DNA of 64,000 nt from Gammaproteobacteria bacterium (GCA_009937615.1 JAACFB010000005.1:39263-103262); one strand, 5' to 3'; counted from the stretch's first letter, positions 1 through 10,732 are shown. Notes: generated by a model not told the origin, from the sequence alone. A program made the numbers and translations.

Positions 1-1010
1 GCCGGCATGCGGCCAGTGTCCGTCATATAGATTTCAAACAGCTCGCGCACGATCGCCTGCGCCCGCTTCGTCATCTCGAGTTTCCTCTCATGGGAGTAAA
101 GATGAAGCGCCAGGAAACGTTTCAACGCCAGGTGCTGCTCATGAATTTCAGCCGACAGCGCGACAAGCGGCCGGCCCGCCTTGCGAACGTCCTCGATCGA
201 CCGTGGCTTCGCATCGGCGATATTGCTTTGCGTCGTTTCGATCAGGTCCGTAACGACTGTGCCGATCATTCGACGAATGATCTCGTAAATAAGCCGGCGG
301 TCTTCGAGCCCCGGGTACGCACCGTGGACCGCCTGGTACTGGGTTGCGAAGAGCTTTTGCTCTTGCAGCTGCTCGAGGCTGATCAGGCCGGCGCGGAGGC
401 CGTCATCGACATCGTGGTTGTTGTACGCGATCGCGTCGGCAATATCCGCGATCTGCGCCTCGAGGCCCGGTTGTTCACGCGCCAGGAACCGTTCTCCGAC
501 ATCGCCCAATCCCTTCGCATTTCGCTTCGAGCAGTGCTTGAGAATTCCCTCGCGCGTTTCGAACATCAGGTTCAGCCCCGGAAAGTCGGCATATTTCGCC
601 TCGAGCTTGTCGACCACCCGCAGCGACTGCAGGTTATGCTCGAAGCCGCCGTAATCGCGCATGCACTCGTTCAACGTATCCTGACCGGCGTGACCGAAAG
701 GCGTATGGCCAAGATCATGCGCGAGGCATATCGCCTCGGTCAGCGGTTCGTTAAGCGCCAGCGCACTGGCGACCGAGCGACCGATCTGGGAGACCTCAAG
801 CGAGTGCGTCAGGCGAGTTCGGTAGAGATCGCCCTCATGGTTGACGAATACCTGGGTCTTGTAGACGAGCCTTCGAAAGCCCGTCGAGTGAATGATCCGA
901 TCGCGGTCTCGCTGATATTCACCGCGATAAGTCGGCTTAGGCTCAGGGTAACGCCTGCCCGCCGATCGGTTTTCGTCGGCAGCGTAAGCAGCTATCCCCG
1001 TCTGGCCCAT
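1..1010 (-). CDS. dgt: dGTPase / deoxyguanosinetriphosphate triphosphohydrolase-like protein (3' end outside window)
   Basis: Minus-strand reading gives MGQTGIAAYAADENRS...RDRDRIIHSTGFRRLVYKTQVF...HSLEVSQIGRSVA...FGHAGQDTLNECMRDYGGFEHNLQSLRVV, typical HD-domain dGTPase motifs. The ATG overlaps the aroB stop. Confidence 0.9.
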   Translation of the reverse strand, partial: MGQTGIAAYAADENRSAGRRYPEPKPTYRGEYQRDRDRIIHSTGFRRLVYKTQVFVNHEGDLYRTRLTHSLEVSQIGRSVASALALNEPLTEAICLAHDLGHTPFGHAGQDTLNECMRDYGGFEHNLQSLRVVDKLEAKYADFPGLNLMFETREGILKHCSKRNAKGLGDVGERFLAREQPGLEAQIADIADAIAYNNHDVDDGLRAGLISLEQLQEQKLFATQYQAVHGAYPGLEDRRLIYEIIRRMIGTVVTDLIETTQSNIADAKPRSIEDVRKAGRPLVALSAEIHEQHLALKRFLALHLYSHERKLEMTKRAQAIVRELFEIYMTDTGRMP

Positions 1011-2119
1011 TAAGCGCTCGTATCGCAGAGAAGCTCGAGCGCTGCCTGGTCAAAGTCCGACGTGACAACCGCCTCGCCCAGTCTGTTCAGCAGCACCAGG
1101 CGCAGTGCTTTTTGCTGAATCTTCTTGTCCCTCGACATCGCCTGCAGCAGCTTCGCTGCGCCGAGCGCAGGCGGCTCGACAGGGAGCCCGGCGGCAAGGA
1201 TCAGGTTTCGCAAACGATCGACCTGGTCCGCGCCGATGTCACTGAGTTCGGCCGCCATCACCATTCCCGCAGCAACCGCCTCGCCGTGCAGCCACTCGCC
1301 GTAGCCGAGGCAGTGTTCGATGGCATGGCCGAACGTGTGGCCGAAATTCAGAATCGCGCGTCGGCCAGACTCGCGCTCGTCAGCAGCGACGACTTCCGCC
1401 TTGAGCTCGCAGGAGCGCTCAATCGCGTGCGCCAGCGCATCGCCGTCTCCTGACAGCAGTGAGCACATATTTTCCTCAAGCCACGTCAGGAATACTTCAT
1501 CGGCGATAGCGCCGTACTTTATGACCTCGGCCAGCCCGGCTTTCAATTCGCGCTCTGGCAAGGTCGCCAGCGTGTCGGTATCGATCAGCACCGCGAGCGG
1601 CTGGTGAAAAGCTCCGACCAGGTTCTTGCCCTTGCTGTGATTGACGCCGGTTTTGCCGCCCACAGAAGAATCAACCTGGGCGAGCAATGTCGTCGGTACC
1701 TGGAGAAACGGAATCCCTCGCATATAGCAGGCGGCTGCGAAGCCGGCCGTATCGCCCACCACGCCGCCGCCCAGCGCAATGACCGTGGTATCGCGATTCG
1801 CACCGATGTCGACGAGTCTGTCGATGATCGTACTCATGGTGTCGACGGTCTTGAACGCCTCGCCGTCGGGGAGGTCGATCGACTCAATTGCAATTGTGCC
1901 GAGATTTGCACGGAGTTTTTCGAAATACAGCGGCGCCACGGTTTCGTTGCTTACAACGAGACAGTCATGGCCGGGAATATGCCGGGCCAGGTCAAAGCCG
2001 CCGCCCAGCAGACCGTGACCGAGCACGATCGGATAACTTCTGGTACCGAGTTCCACGGTGATTGTGCGCGGCTCATCCATGCCGCTTAGGTTACCGTAAA
2101 CGGCCTGCCGGAGGGACAT
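1010..2119 (-). CDS. aroB: 3-dehydroquinate synthase
   Basis: ORF 369 aa with ALGGGVVGDTAGFAAACYMRG, QVPTTLLAQVDSSVGGKTGVNH, LNFGHTFGHAIE. Start may be the internal MDEPRT. Confidence 0.96.
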   Translation of the reverse strand: MSLRQAVYGNLSGMDEPRTITVELGTRSYPIVLGHGLLGGGFDLARHIPGHDCLVVSNETVAPLYFEKLRANLGTIAIESIDLPDGEAFKTVDTMSTIIDRLVDIGANRDTTVIALGGGVVGDTAGFAAACYMRGIPFLQVPTTLLAQVDSSVGGKTGVNHSKGKNLVGAFHQPLAVLIDTDTLATLPERELKAGLAEVIKYGAIADEVFLTWLEENMCSLLSGDGDALAHAIERSCELKAEVVAADERESGRRAILNFGHTFGHAIEHCLGYGEWLHGEAVAAGMVMAAELSDIGADQVDRLRNLILAAGLPVEPPALGAAKLLQAMSRDKKIQQKALRLVLLNRLGEAVVTSDFDQAALELLCDTSA

Positions 2120-2220
2120 TGGTCATCGGCGTCGTGACGCCGTGCCGCAGGTGCTTGACCATTCGCTGAAGGGCCTGGTTACCGTCAACTGTCCAGGGGC
2201 GAACGTGCCGGACAGCCCGC

Positions 2221-2730
2221 CTACAGACGATCGATAATCTCGTCAGCTACCGCCCTGACTTTGCGGCCGTCGGTTTCCACGACCAGGTCGGCTATCTCGC
2301 GATACAGCGGATCGCGTACTTCCATCAGGTCGCCGAGAATCTTTACGCGATCGCCGTTCTCGAGCAGCGGCCGCTCACGGCCCTTGCTCGTCCGCGCCAG
2401 CTGCTGTTCGACCGTGGTGTGCAGGTAGACGACGAAACCGCGCGCGCCAAGATGGCTTCGATTCTGAGGATCGACGACGGCGCCTCCGCCGGTTGCGAGT
2501 ACGACGCCGTCCATGGCCGACAAGGCATCGATCACCTTGGCCTCGCGTTTGCGAAAGCCCGCCTCACCCTCTTTTTCGAAAATAAACGGGATATCGACGC
2601 CCGTTCGCGCCTCTATCTCGTCATCACTATCGACAAAAGACATGTGCAGAAGGCGCGCGAGCTGCCTGCCGACCGCAGACTTTCCTGCGCCCATTGGGCC
2701 AATCAGAAACAGGTTTTGAGGATGTCTCAT
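2221..2730 (-). CDS. aroK: shikimate kinase
   Basis: [21 protein letters not shown]-loop, [14 protein letters not shown]; adjacent to aroB. Confidence 0.95.
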   Translation of the reverse strand: MRHPQNLFLIGPMGAGKSAVGRQLARLLHMSFVDSDDEIEARTGVDIPFIFEKEGEAGFRKREAKVIDALSAMDGVVLATGGGAVVDPQNRSHLGARGFVVYLHTTVEQQLARTSKGRERPLLENGDRVKILGDLMEVRDPLYREIADLVVETDGRKVRAVADEIIDRL

Positions 2731-2750
2731 TCGTATTTGGCTTCAAAGAG

Positions 2751-2774
2751 AAAGCCAACCCGAGGGTTGGCTTT
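2751..2774. terminator. perfect 10-bp inverted repeat with 4-nt loop between pilQ and aroK (possible terminator/attenuator)
   Basis: AAAGCCAACC-CGAG-GGTTGGCTTT followed by pyrimidine-rich sequence on both strands. Confidence 0.6.
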
Positions 2775-2798
2775 CTTTCCTGCCCCGATAGCTCGGGA

Positions 2799-5000
2799 TT
2801 AATAGATGCTCGAACCTTCTTCAAGAATCCGCGGCGTCACGAATATGAGAAGCTCGGCCTTGTTGTTGACTCGCTGCGTGCTTTTGAACAGGTGGCCGAC
2901 GCCCGGAATATCGCCCAGGAATGGAACCTTGCTGACCGTTTCGCGCCGCTCCGTCTCGTAGATACCGCCAAGAACGACTGTCTGGCCGTCCGCGACGAGC
3001 ACCTGGGTCTGAACCGCGCGTGTATCGATGCTCGGCACCGTACCGCCCAGGCCACCGGTCGAGATAATCTCGCCGACGTTATCCTTGTGCACCATCAAAT
3101 CCATGATGATGTTGTTATCCGGCGTAATTTGCGGCGTCACGGTCAGGCTCAGCACCGCTTTCTTGAACTGGACCGTCGTTGCGCCGGATGAGGCCGATTG
3201 CTGGTAAGGAATTTCGACACCCTGCTCGATGCGCGCTTCTTTCTGATTCGCTGTAATCACGCGTGGCGTCGATACAATCTCACCGCGGCCTTCGGCTTCG
3301 AGGGCCGTCAGCTCCAGGTCCACGAGATAGTCTGACTCTAGAACAGCCAGCGAGAAACGGCCGGCCGCTTCGGCAATCGGCACGTTGACATTATAGCGAT
3401 TGCTCAGTGTCGGCAGGCTGACCGGGAAGATCGTGCCATTTGCCGGATCCGCGAGGTTACTGACCGCCGAGCCGACCATCGTGTCCGTACCTGCGCCTGT
3501 GCCCGACACGAAGGTGCCGCCGCTGTTGGTGCCGCTTTCGTGAAGAGCAGTAACGCCGAGGCGTACGCCCAGGTCGCGGCTGAAATCGTCGTTGACGACG
3601 ACAATGCGCGACTCGATAAGAACCTGCTTGATCGGGATGTCGAGCGTTCTGACCATGCGACGAATGTTCTGCAGGCTCTCAGCGGTATCCTGCACGAGCA
3701 GCGTGTTGGTGCGATCGTCGACGGCTATGCTGCCGCGGTCCGACAGCATTGCGTTGCCACCGTCGGCCCTGATCAGCGCCGCAAGATCTTCGGCCTTGGC
3801 GTAGTTCACCTGCAGGAACTCGGAATACAGTGGCTCGAGTTCGCTGATCGCCCGCTGCGCTTCGAGGTCCGCGGTTTCCCGCGCGGCGATCTCCTCCGCC
3901 GGTGCGACGATGATGACGTTGCCGTTCTGGCGCATGTCCAGGCCCTTCGTCGTCATAACGATATCGAGCGCCTGGTCCCATGGCACGTTACGCAGCCGCA
4001 GCGTCACGTTACCCTGCACCGTATCGGAAACCACGATATTGCGACCCGAGGTCTCGGCAAGCAGCTGCAGTACAGCCCGCGTTTCGATGTCCTGGAAATT
4101 CAATGTCAGCCGCTGACCTTCGTATTCCTTCGATTCCGAAAACAAGCTGGATGCTTCGGTATCCTCGGCAACGGGGTTGATCTCGATCGTGAACTCGTTG
4201 TCGGTCTGATACGCAAGTTGCTCGTACTTGCCGTCCGCGGAAATAACGACGCGGGTATCAAGATTGGTCCGCAGCGTATCGACGGTTGTCACCGGCGTCG
4301 CAAAGTCCATCACATCCAGACGGCGCATAAGCTCGGCCGGCAGGCTTGTATCCTTGAATACTGCGACGACGCGGCCACCTTCCTGGCGAATGTCGACCGG
4401 AGTCGACGGGTCGCTCAAGTTGACGACCACGCGTCCGCCGCCATCACGCGTGCGGCGGAAGTCGACGCTCGAGATTGAACGGCTGCCCGGGCTGGCGTAG
4501 GACGCGGCCGGTGTAGCAGCGCTCGCGAACTGCGTCGTGTCTTCACTGTAATCGTCGCCGTCGCCGAGCGTAATCGTTACGGTATTGCCACTGCGCCGCG
4601 TCTCGTATGCAACCATGTTGTCGAGGTTCAGCACGACACGGGTTCGGCCGTTGGCTTCGGCTGTCAGCACCGTGTCCAGCGGGCCGAGATTTACGTCGCG
4701 ACGCCGCGACGAAAGTCCCAGCGTCGTGTCGGGCAGATCCAGAGCAATGCGCGCCGGGTTATCAATCGTAAACGCGAGTGGCTCCGGAGCCGTCCCACTC
4801 ATTATCAAGGTCAGCTCGACGCGTTGGCCGGGCAGAGTTTGAACCTGAATGTCCTGCAGCCGGTTGCCGTCCTGCGCATTTGCGGTGAAAGCAGCAAACA
4901 ACAGCAATGTAGCTTGTGACAAGGCAGCCAGTTTTAGCACCAAGCGCTGGCCGACCGTCCGTTTGTTTTTGAGCATCATTCCAATTACTCCCAGTTCCAT
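2799..5000 (-). CDS. pilQ: type IV pilus secretin PilQ
   Basis: AMIN-like N-terminal region, STN/secretin domains, C-terminal VPFLGDIPGVGHLFKSTQRVNNKAELLIFVTPRIL; pilMNOPQ order. Confidence 0.96.
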   Translation of the reverse strand: MELGVIGMMLKNKRTVGQRLVLKLAALSQATLLLFAAFTANAQDGNRLQDIQVQTLPGQRVELTLIMSGTAPEPLAFTIDNPARIALDLPDTTLGLSSRRRDVNLGPLDTVLTAEANGRTRVVLNLDNMVAYETRRSGNTVTITLGDGDDYSEDTTQFASAATPAASYASPGSRSISSVDFRRTRDGGGRVVVNLSDPSTPVDIRQEGGRVVAVFKDTSLPAELMRRLDVMDFATPVTTVDTLRTNLDTRVVISADGKYEQLAYQTDNEFTIEINPVAEDTEASSLFSESKEYEGQRLTLNFQDIETRAVLQLLAETSGRNIVVSDTVQGNVTLRLRNVPWDQALDIVMTTKGLDMRQNGNVIIVAPAEEIAARETADLEAQRAISELEPLYSEFLQVNYAKAEDLAALIRADGGNAMLSDRGSIAVDDRTNTLLVQDTAESLQNIRRMVRTLDIPIKQVLIESRIVVVNDDFSRDLGVRLGVTALHESGTNSGGTFVSGTGAGTDTMVGSAVSNLADPANGTIFPVSLPTLSNRYNVNVPIAEAAGRFSLAVLESDYLVDLELTALEAEGRGEIVSTPRVITANQKEARIEQGVEIPYQQSASSGATTVQFKKAVLSLTVTPQITPDNNIIMDLMVHKDNVGEIISTGGLGGTVPSIDTRAVQTQVLVADGQTVVLGGIYETERRETVSKVPFLGDIPGVGHLFKSTQRVNNKAELLIFVTPRILEEGSSIY

Positions 5001-5007
5001 TCAGGCG

Positions 5008-5541
5008 TCAGTCCGAAAGACCGACGGCGGCGTCTCGTTCGATGTAACCACCAATCCCGTCAGAAATAATTTCGACCAAGTCGACTTCTGATTCTGTAAT
5101 ACCCGTGATTCGTCCGTAGTTCTGACCCATGTAGTTGCCGGGCACGACCCGGTGAATCAAGCCATCCGATGTTTGAATGAGTCCGTACATGGAATCGCCG
5201 ATGTATAAGGTTCCGACCATGCGCAGCGTGTCGAGCGGAAATTGCTCGAGGAACTCAGGACTGCGGTCGGGATCCGGACGTGCGCCGCCGCCGGCGCCCC
5301 TGGCCGATGCCTGCGGCGTGTCGGGAACGAAAGGCGAACGCACACCCTCTGCGTCGGCGACATAAGTGAACACCTCGTAAGGCGTGATTTCGGGCAATGG
5401 TTCGATGCGGCCGCCCGGCTTCGCTTTGACTTCATTGATGTACCGATCGAGCTCGTCCATGTCGGGACCGCACCCTGCAAGAACCAGCGCAAACAGTGCC
5501 ATGAAGAGGCTGTTCCTGATCGTCATAGCAGCGTTCCTCAC
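5008..5541 (-). CDS. pilP: type IV pilus inner-membrane lipoprotein PilP
   Basis: Lipobox LVLAGCG; MVGTL...GLIQTSDGLIHRVVPGNYMGQNYGRI; synteny. Confidence 0.93.
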   Translation of the reverse strand: MRNAAMTIRNSLFMALFALVLAGCGPDMDELDRYINEVKAKPGGRIEPLPEITPYEVFTYVADAEGVRSPFVPDTPQASARGAGGGARPDPDRSPEFLEQFPLDTLRMVGTLYIGDSMYGLIQTSDGLIHRVVPGNYMGQNYGRITGITESEVDLVEIISDGIGGYIERDAAVGLSD

Positions 5542-6140
5542 AGGTCTGCCTCCTCATCCATGTAACGATAAGTCTTTGCGGTAACCTCTATGCTCAGGTT
5601 ATCGAAATCGTCCTGGCGTTCAGGCGTGATATTGATGTCATGCAGCGTGACGATTCGGGGCAGTGCGGCAACCCCGCTGACGAAATTCGCGATCTCGTGG
5701 TAGCCCCCCGAAAGCCGGATCTTGATCGGCTTTTCGGCATAAAAGTCCTTGGGTACTTCCGACTGCGGCTGGAACAGCTTTTCCTGCAGTCCCGCTGCCA
5801 GGCCGGTCTGCGATATGTCGACAATCAGGCTGGGTATCTCGGTCTCGCCAGGAAGCTGGCGCAGCATCGTGCCGAACGACTGCTCGATCTGCGCGAGCTG
5901 TGCCTTGTAGGCATCGTAGTTCGCGGCTTTCTTTTGCTTGTTCTCGAATACGTTCCTGAGTTCCTGCTCTTCGGCCCGGGCACGATCGAGTTGCGGCGCC
6001 TTATCCTTGACGATGGTCCAGTAAACGCCCAGGCCCGTAACCAGGGCAAATACGATGACAATGACGGCGGCCCGGAATACGAACGGCCAGCGCCCGACGT
6101 CGTTGACGTCCAGGGTCTTGAGTTCTTCGACGACGTTCAT
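5538..6140 (-). CDS. pilO: type IV pilus assembly protein PilO
   Basis: Single N-terminal TM, coiled coil, YHEIANFVSGVAALPRIVTLHDINI; synteny. Confidence 0.93.
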   Translation of the reverse strand: MNVVEELKTLDVNDVGRWPFVFRAAVIVIVFALVTGLGVYWTIVKDKAPQLDRARAEEQELRNVFENKQKKAANYDAYKAQLAQIEQSFGTMLRQLPGETEIPSLIVDISQTGLAAGLQEKLFQPQSEVPKDFYAEKPIKIRLSGGYHEIANFVSGVAALPRIVTLHDINITPERQDDFDNLSIEVTAKTYRYMDEEADL

Positions 6141-6703
6141 TGCAACTCCTCCGTGTCGTCACCCGCGCTGGTCTGCTTGACGTACACGACGAATTCAGCC
6201 TGGCGGGATGCGCCGGACTGCGTCGTCTCAACCCTCTCAACCTCGGGGTCGCTCATCCATTCAGATGCGTCAACCTGCCGCATCAGAGCGGATACACGCG
6301 TGCTCGACTGGGCTATACCACGAATCTCGACGCGCGCGCCTGTTTGTTTCAATCCGGTGAGATACACGCCTTCAGGAAGCTGTCGCGCCACCTCGTCAAA
6401 CAGGTGGACCACTTCCGGCCGGCTCTTCTGCAGCTGTTCGATGATCTCCATGCGCGCCAGCAACCGTTCTTTCTGGCGCTCGAGGCCGTCGATCTCCTTG
6501 ATGCTCTTCTCGAGCTCAACGATCTCGTCAGTAAGGCGCTGGTTGCGACTTTTCTGATCGTCGATCATCTGGGAGTAGGCGAACATCGTCAGCAGGACGG
6601 CGCCGACAGCAACGACGACCGCGCCGGCTGTGGCGATGCCAAATTCGCGTTGGCGCCGCTTTCGATCTTCTTCGCGCCAGGGGAGTAGATTAATACGCGG
6701 CAT
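6137..6703 (-). CDS. pilN: type IV pilus assembly protein PilN
   Basis: MPRINLLPWREEDRKRRQREF N-terminal motif; synteny. Confidence 0.95.
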   Translation of the reverse strand: MPRINLLPWREEDRKRRQREFGIATAGAVVVAVGAVLLTMFAYSQMIDDQKSRNQRLTDEIVELEKSIKEIDGLERQKERLLARMEIIEQLQKSRPEVVHLFDEVARQLPEGVYLTGLKQTGARVEIRGIAQSSTRVSALMRQVDASEWMSDPEVERVETTQSGASRQAEFVVYVKQTSAGDDTEELQ

Positions 6704-6704
6704 A

Positions 6705-7766
6705 TCAGTCGAAGCTCCTCAGTGCCAGGCCACACGCGGTGAGTAATGCTGTTGCATCTTTGTGTACGCCCTGTGATTTGGCCTTGGATGAAATCTTCAT
6801 CTGCCCGAGCGGATCGCCGACTTCTGTCGGGATGCCGACGCGGCTCGAGATAACGTCCGCGATACCGGGAATGTTCGCGCAACCGCCGCATACCAGGATC
6901 ATGTCCGGCTGTTCACGTCCGCCGCCAGAGGCGAGATAAAACTGCAGCGAACGGCTGACCTGTTGCGTCATGTCGTCGATGAAGGGTTCGAGGACCTCGG
7001 GCTGGTAGTTGCTCGGCAGGCCGCCCTGTTTTTTCGCGCGTCCCGCATCCTCCATCGATAAGCCATACGTGCGCATGATCTCCTCGGTGAGCTGCTGCCC
7101 GCCGAAGTTGAAGTCGCGCGTGTAGATAACCCTGAGGTCCTGAAGCACGCTGAACGTCGTGCTGCTCGCGCCAATATCGACGACCGCAACCGAATGCCCC
7201 ATGCCGCCATCAGGAATCTGGTGACTCAAAAGCCGGCAGGCATTTTCAAGCGCAAACGCTTCGACATCGACGATCTGCGTCGCCAGCCCGGCCGCACTGA
7301 CGGCCGCTTGCCGCTGTTCGACATTATCTGTGCGGGTAGCGACCAGCAGCACGTCGAGCAGCTCCGGGTCTTTCTCGTTCGGTCCGACGATTTCGTAGTC
7401 AAAGCTGACCTCTTCCATCGGGAACGGGATGTACTGATCTGCCTGGATTTCGACCTGGCCCTCCAGGTCACGCTCGGAGAGACTCGACGGCATCTGGATG
7501 ATCTTGGTGATGGCCGCATCGCCGCTGATTGCTACCGCAACATCGGTCGACTTAGCGCCCGCTCGTTTGACGGCCCTTCGTATCGCTTCACCGACAGCCT
7601 TGGCGTCAACAATCGCCTTTTCACTGACCGAGCTCGGTGGCGTGGGCTCTGCCGAATAGGACTCGACGCGATATCGCTTGCCGCTTTGCGACAGCTCTAT
7701 CAATTTGACGGACGACGTCGTTATGTCGAGTCCCAACAGCAGTGGGGTTTTTTTGCCAAAGAACAC
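6705..7766 (-). CDS. pilM: type IV pilus assembly ATPase-fold protein PilM
   Basis: MFFGKKTPLLLGLDITTSSVKLIELS; actin-like fold motifs; VVDIGASSTTFSVL. Confidence 0.95.
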   Translation of the reverse strand: MFFGKKTPLLLGLDITTSSVKLIELSQSGKRYRVESYSAEPTPPSSVSEKAIVDAKAVGEAIRRAVKRAGAKSTDVAVAISGDAAITKIIQMPSSLSERDLEGQVEIQADQYIPFPMEEVSFDYEIVGPNEKDPELLDVLLVATRTDNVEQRQAAVSAAGLATQIVDVEAFALENACRLLSHQIPDGGMGHSVAVVDIGASSTTFSVLQDLRVIYTRDFNFGGQQLTEEIMRTYGLSMEDAGRAKKQGGLPSNYQPEVLEPFIDDMTQQVSRSLQFYLASGGGREQPDMILVCGGCANIPGIADVISSRVGIPTEVGDPLGQMKISSKAKSQGVHKDATALLTACGLALRSFD

Positions 7767-8157
7767 GTGTTTTTCCTTTTAGGTCGGTAAGTTGCGAGCT
7801 AAATGTAGTCTTGGTCTGAGCAAATTGGCTTAACTATATAACAACAAAATGTTAAATAAAACGTGACTTTTTTCACGGTCCAGCGGTCAGCATGGTACCG
7901 GGGGGCCGAAATCCATTCCGTGAACTGGTTGGCGGCCTGAGCTCAGGGCAAAAATAAGCCGATTCCGGGCCGAAAAAGCTCCCCCCATTGCGGCAAGACG
8001 CGCTCGCTCGCTATCATCGGCGGCTCAGGGCCGGTTGCCGGGGCCCGCTGCCCCGGAGTAACCACACAATTCACCGTATCGGGCACCAGACTACGTATGA
8101 TCCCGGTGACCGAGCGCCGCGGCTATCCGGCGCATTTGTCTCGAAACGTCATTAAGC

Positions 8158-10728
8158 ATGCGAAATACCGCAAGAAACCACGGTAAAACCGGCCGGGCAT
8201 CGCCACGGCGCCTTGTGCGCTGGCTGATTGCATTTGCCGGTTTCTGCGCGATCACGGCCGTTGGTGGACTGGCCGGCGTCATCGGAGCCTATTATTTTGT
8301 CGCGCCGAGCCTGCCCGCGGCGGAGACGATCCGGGATATTCCGCTACAGGTCCCGCTGCGCATTTTCAGTCGCGACGGCTACCTGATCAGCGAAATAGGC
8401 GAGCGCCGCCGGATACCGATCGTCTTCGAAGATGTCCCGGAACACGTCATCGATGCCTTCATCGCCGCCGAGGATCAGCGCTTCTTTGCGCATCCCGGCA
8501 TCGACTATCGAGGAATACTGCGCGCATTTACGCAACTCCTGCTGACCGGCGAGGTCTCGAGCGGCGGCAGCACGCTGACCCAGCAGCTTGCTCGAAGTTA
8601 CTTTTTGTCGCTCGAGCAGACACTCGAACGCAAATTCAAGGAAGCCTCTCTCGCGCTCCGGATCGAACAGGAGTTCACGAAGGAGCAGATCATGGAGCTG
8701 TTCCTCAACAAGATGTTTTTCGGCCAAAGGGCCTACGGAGTTGCCGCCGCGTCGCAGGTCTACTTCAACAAGAGTTTGAGCGAACTCAATATTGCAGAGG
8801 CGGCGACACTAGCGGGCGTCCTGCCGGCGCCGTCGCGTTATAACCCGGTAACGAGCCCGAAGAATGCCACCGTCAGACGCGGTTACGTCCTCGGGCGCAT
8901 GGAGGACCTGGATTACATCAGCGAGTCCGAGTATGACCTGGCCATGGCGCTGCCGATGCAGTCCCGGCTGCACGGCGCAGCAATAGAGCTCGCCGCGCCG
9001 TATGTTGCCGAGATGGTCCGGCGTGAAATGCTGAACCGTTTCGGAGACGCGACGTATACGGCCGGATTCCAGGTTGTCACCACGCTCGACTCGCGCTTAC
9101 AGAGAGCCGCAGACTATGCGTTGAGAAACGGCCTTCTCGAGTTTGCGCGCCGTCGCGGGTATCGCGGTCCGCTGGCCACCGTGGAGTTGCCGGACGACAT
9201 CCTCGAGACGCCGTTTGCCGACTGGCCGATCCGGATTCGTCAGCAGCTCGATCAGTACGTTCCCGGCGGGCTATCTGCTGCAATCGTTACGGCCCTGAAC
9301 GAGGACAATAGCGCCACCATCGTACTTCGCGACGGCGAGATTGCGTCGCTTCCCTGGCGCGGCATACGCTGGGCGAAACCGTTTATCGACCGGGAAACAA
9401 CCGGGCCCGAGCCCGAGGCTGTGACGGACGTGCTTGCGCCCGGTGACCTGATCATCATAATGCCGACGGCGGCCGGCAGCTGGGCCCTCGCCCAGGTCCC
9501 GGAGGCCCAGGGCGCGATTGTGGCGCTGGATCCGTCCGATGGGGCGATAAGCAGCCTGACCGGCGGATTCGACTTCGCAACCAGCAAGTTCAATCGTGCA
9601 ACGCAGGCCTTTCGGCAGCCCGGTTCGTCTTTCAAACCGTTCATCTATTCGGCGGCTCTCGAGCACGGCAACACGCCGGCGACCGTTATCCTCGACGCGC
9701 CGGTGGTTATCAGCTCCTCGGAACTCGAGGCGGTATGGCGGCCCATCAACTACACGGGGCGTTTCTATGGGCCAACCCGGTTAAGAGAGGCATTGGTGCG
9801 ATCGATGAATCTCGTGTCCGTGCGCCTGCTGCTGTTCGAAACGGGCATCGGCAACGCCGCGCGGCACATCGCCAAGTTCGGATTCGGCGACGCAGCCTTG
9901 CCCCGCAATGGCTCCCTTGCCCTGGGTGCCGGCGCCGCGTCGCCGCTCGACATGGCGCAGGGTTACGCGATCATTGCCAACGGTGGCTATGCGATCAAGC
10001 CATACATCATCGATTCCATCTTTGCTGCCAGTGGCGAGGCTTTGTATCGAGCGGAGCCCGTCGTGGTCTGCGCCGAGTGTCAGGCCGAACCCGATGAGCC
10101 TTATGGCGACGAACCGGCAGAGGAAATGCCGCTCGAACAGATGGCCGAGATTGCGCTCGAATACCGTCCTGACGCTGCCGCCGCGCCGGAACTGTTTACC
10201 GGCGTCAACGACGCGCCACACGTGGTCAGCGCGCAAAATGCGTTCCTTATCCAGGACATGATGCGCGACGTCATTCGGCGCGGAACGGGCCGCCGGGCGC
10301 TGGCACTCGGCCGCAGCGACCTGTCCGGTAAGACGGGAACCTCCAATGATCAGCGTGACGCCTGGTTTGGCGGTTTCAATGCCGACCTGGCCAGCATTGT
10401 CTGGGTCGGCTACGACGATGATCTGCCGCTGGGCCCGGGCGAGGAAGGGTCACGCACAGCGCTGCCCATATGGATCGAATTCTCACGTCTTGCGCTTCGC
10501 GGCTTACCCGAGAATCAGCCGCCGATGCCCGACGGGATCGTGTCTGTCCTGATCGATCGTGAAACGGGCTGCCCGGCTCGGGCCGGGCAGCGAAATGTCA
10601 CTTTCGAGATGTTTCGCGAGGGACAGGTGCCGGTATGCGAGAGTACCGAAGCGCTTCCCGATATCTTCAACGATACATCGGGCATCGATGCGCCCGAGCA
10701 GCCCGAAGAGGAAGAAACTCTCTTCTGA
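8158..10728 (+). CDS. mrcA: penicillin-binding protein 1A (transglycosylase/transpeptidase)
   Basis: EDQRFFAHPGIDYRGILRA, GGSTLTQQLAR, RQPGSSFKPFIYSAAL, SGKTGTSNDQRDAWFGGF. Confidence 0.96.
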   Translation: MRNTARNHGKTGRASPRRLVRWLIAFAGFCAITAVGGLAGVIGAYYFVAPSLPAAETIRDIPLQVPLRIFSRDGYLISEIGERRRIPIVFEDVPEHVIDAFIAAEDQRFFAHPGIDYRGILRAFTQLLLTGEVSSGGSTLTQQLARSYFLSLEQTLERKFKEASLALRIEQEFTKEQIMELFLNKMFFGQRAYGVAAASQVYFNKSLSELNIAEAATLAGVLPAPSRYNPVTSPKNATVRRGYVLGRMEDLDYISESEYDLAMALPMQSRLHGAAIELAAPYVAEMVRREMLNRFGDATYTAGFQVVTTLDSRLQRAADYALRNGLLEFARRRGYRGPLATVELPDDILETPFADWPIRIRQQLDQYVPGGLSAAIVTALNEDNSATIVLRDGEIASLPWRGIRWAKPFIDRETTGPEPEAVTDVLAPGDLIIIMPTAAGSWALAQVPEAQGAIVALDPSDGAISSLTGGFDFATSKFNRATQAFRQPGSSFKPFIYSAALEHGNTPATVILDAPVVISSSELEAVWRPINYTGRFYGPTRLREALVRSMNLVSVRLLLFETGIGNAARHIAKFGFGDAALPRNGSLALGAGAASPLDMAQGYAIIANGGYAIKPYIIDSIFAASGEALYRAEPVVVCAECQAEPDEPYGDEPAEEMPLEQMAEIALEYRPDAAAAPELFTGVNDAPHVVSAQNAFLIQDMMRDVIRRGTGRRALALGRSDLSGKTGTSNDQRDAWFGGFNADLASIVWVGYDDDLPLGPGEEGSRTALPIWIEFSRLALRGLPENQPPMPDGIVSVLIDRETGCPARAGQRNVTFEMFREGQVPVCESTEALPDIFNDTSGIDAPEQPEEEETLF

Positions 10729-10732
10729 GGTC

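Noticed and set aside
90-1013. 307-aa plus-strand ORF at the left edge
   Set aside because: Antisense of dgt, whose motifs read clearly on the minus strand.
8038-8056. CCGGGGC-N5-GCCCCGG hairpin upstream of mrcA
   Set aside because: No U-tract and located in a divergent intergenic region; may be chance in GC-rich DNA, no function supportable.
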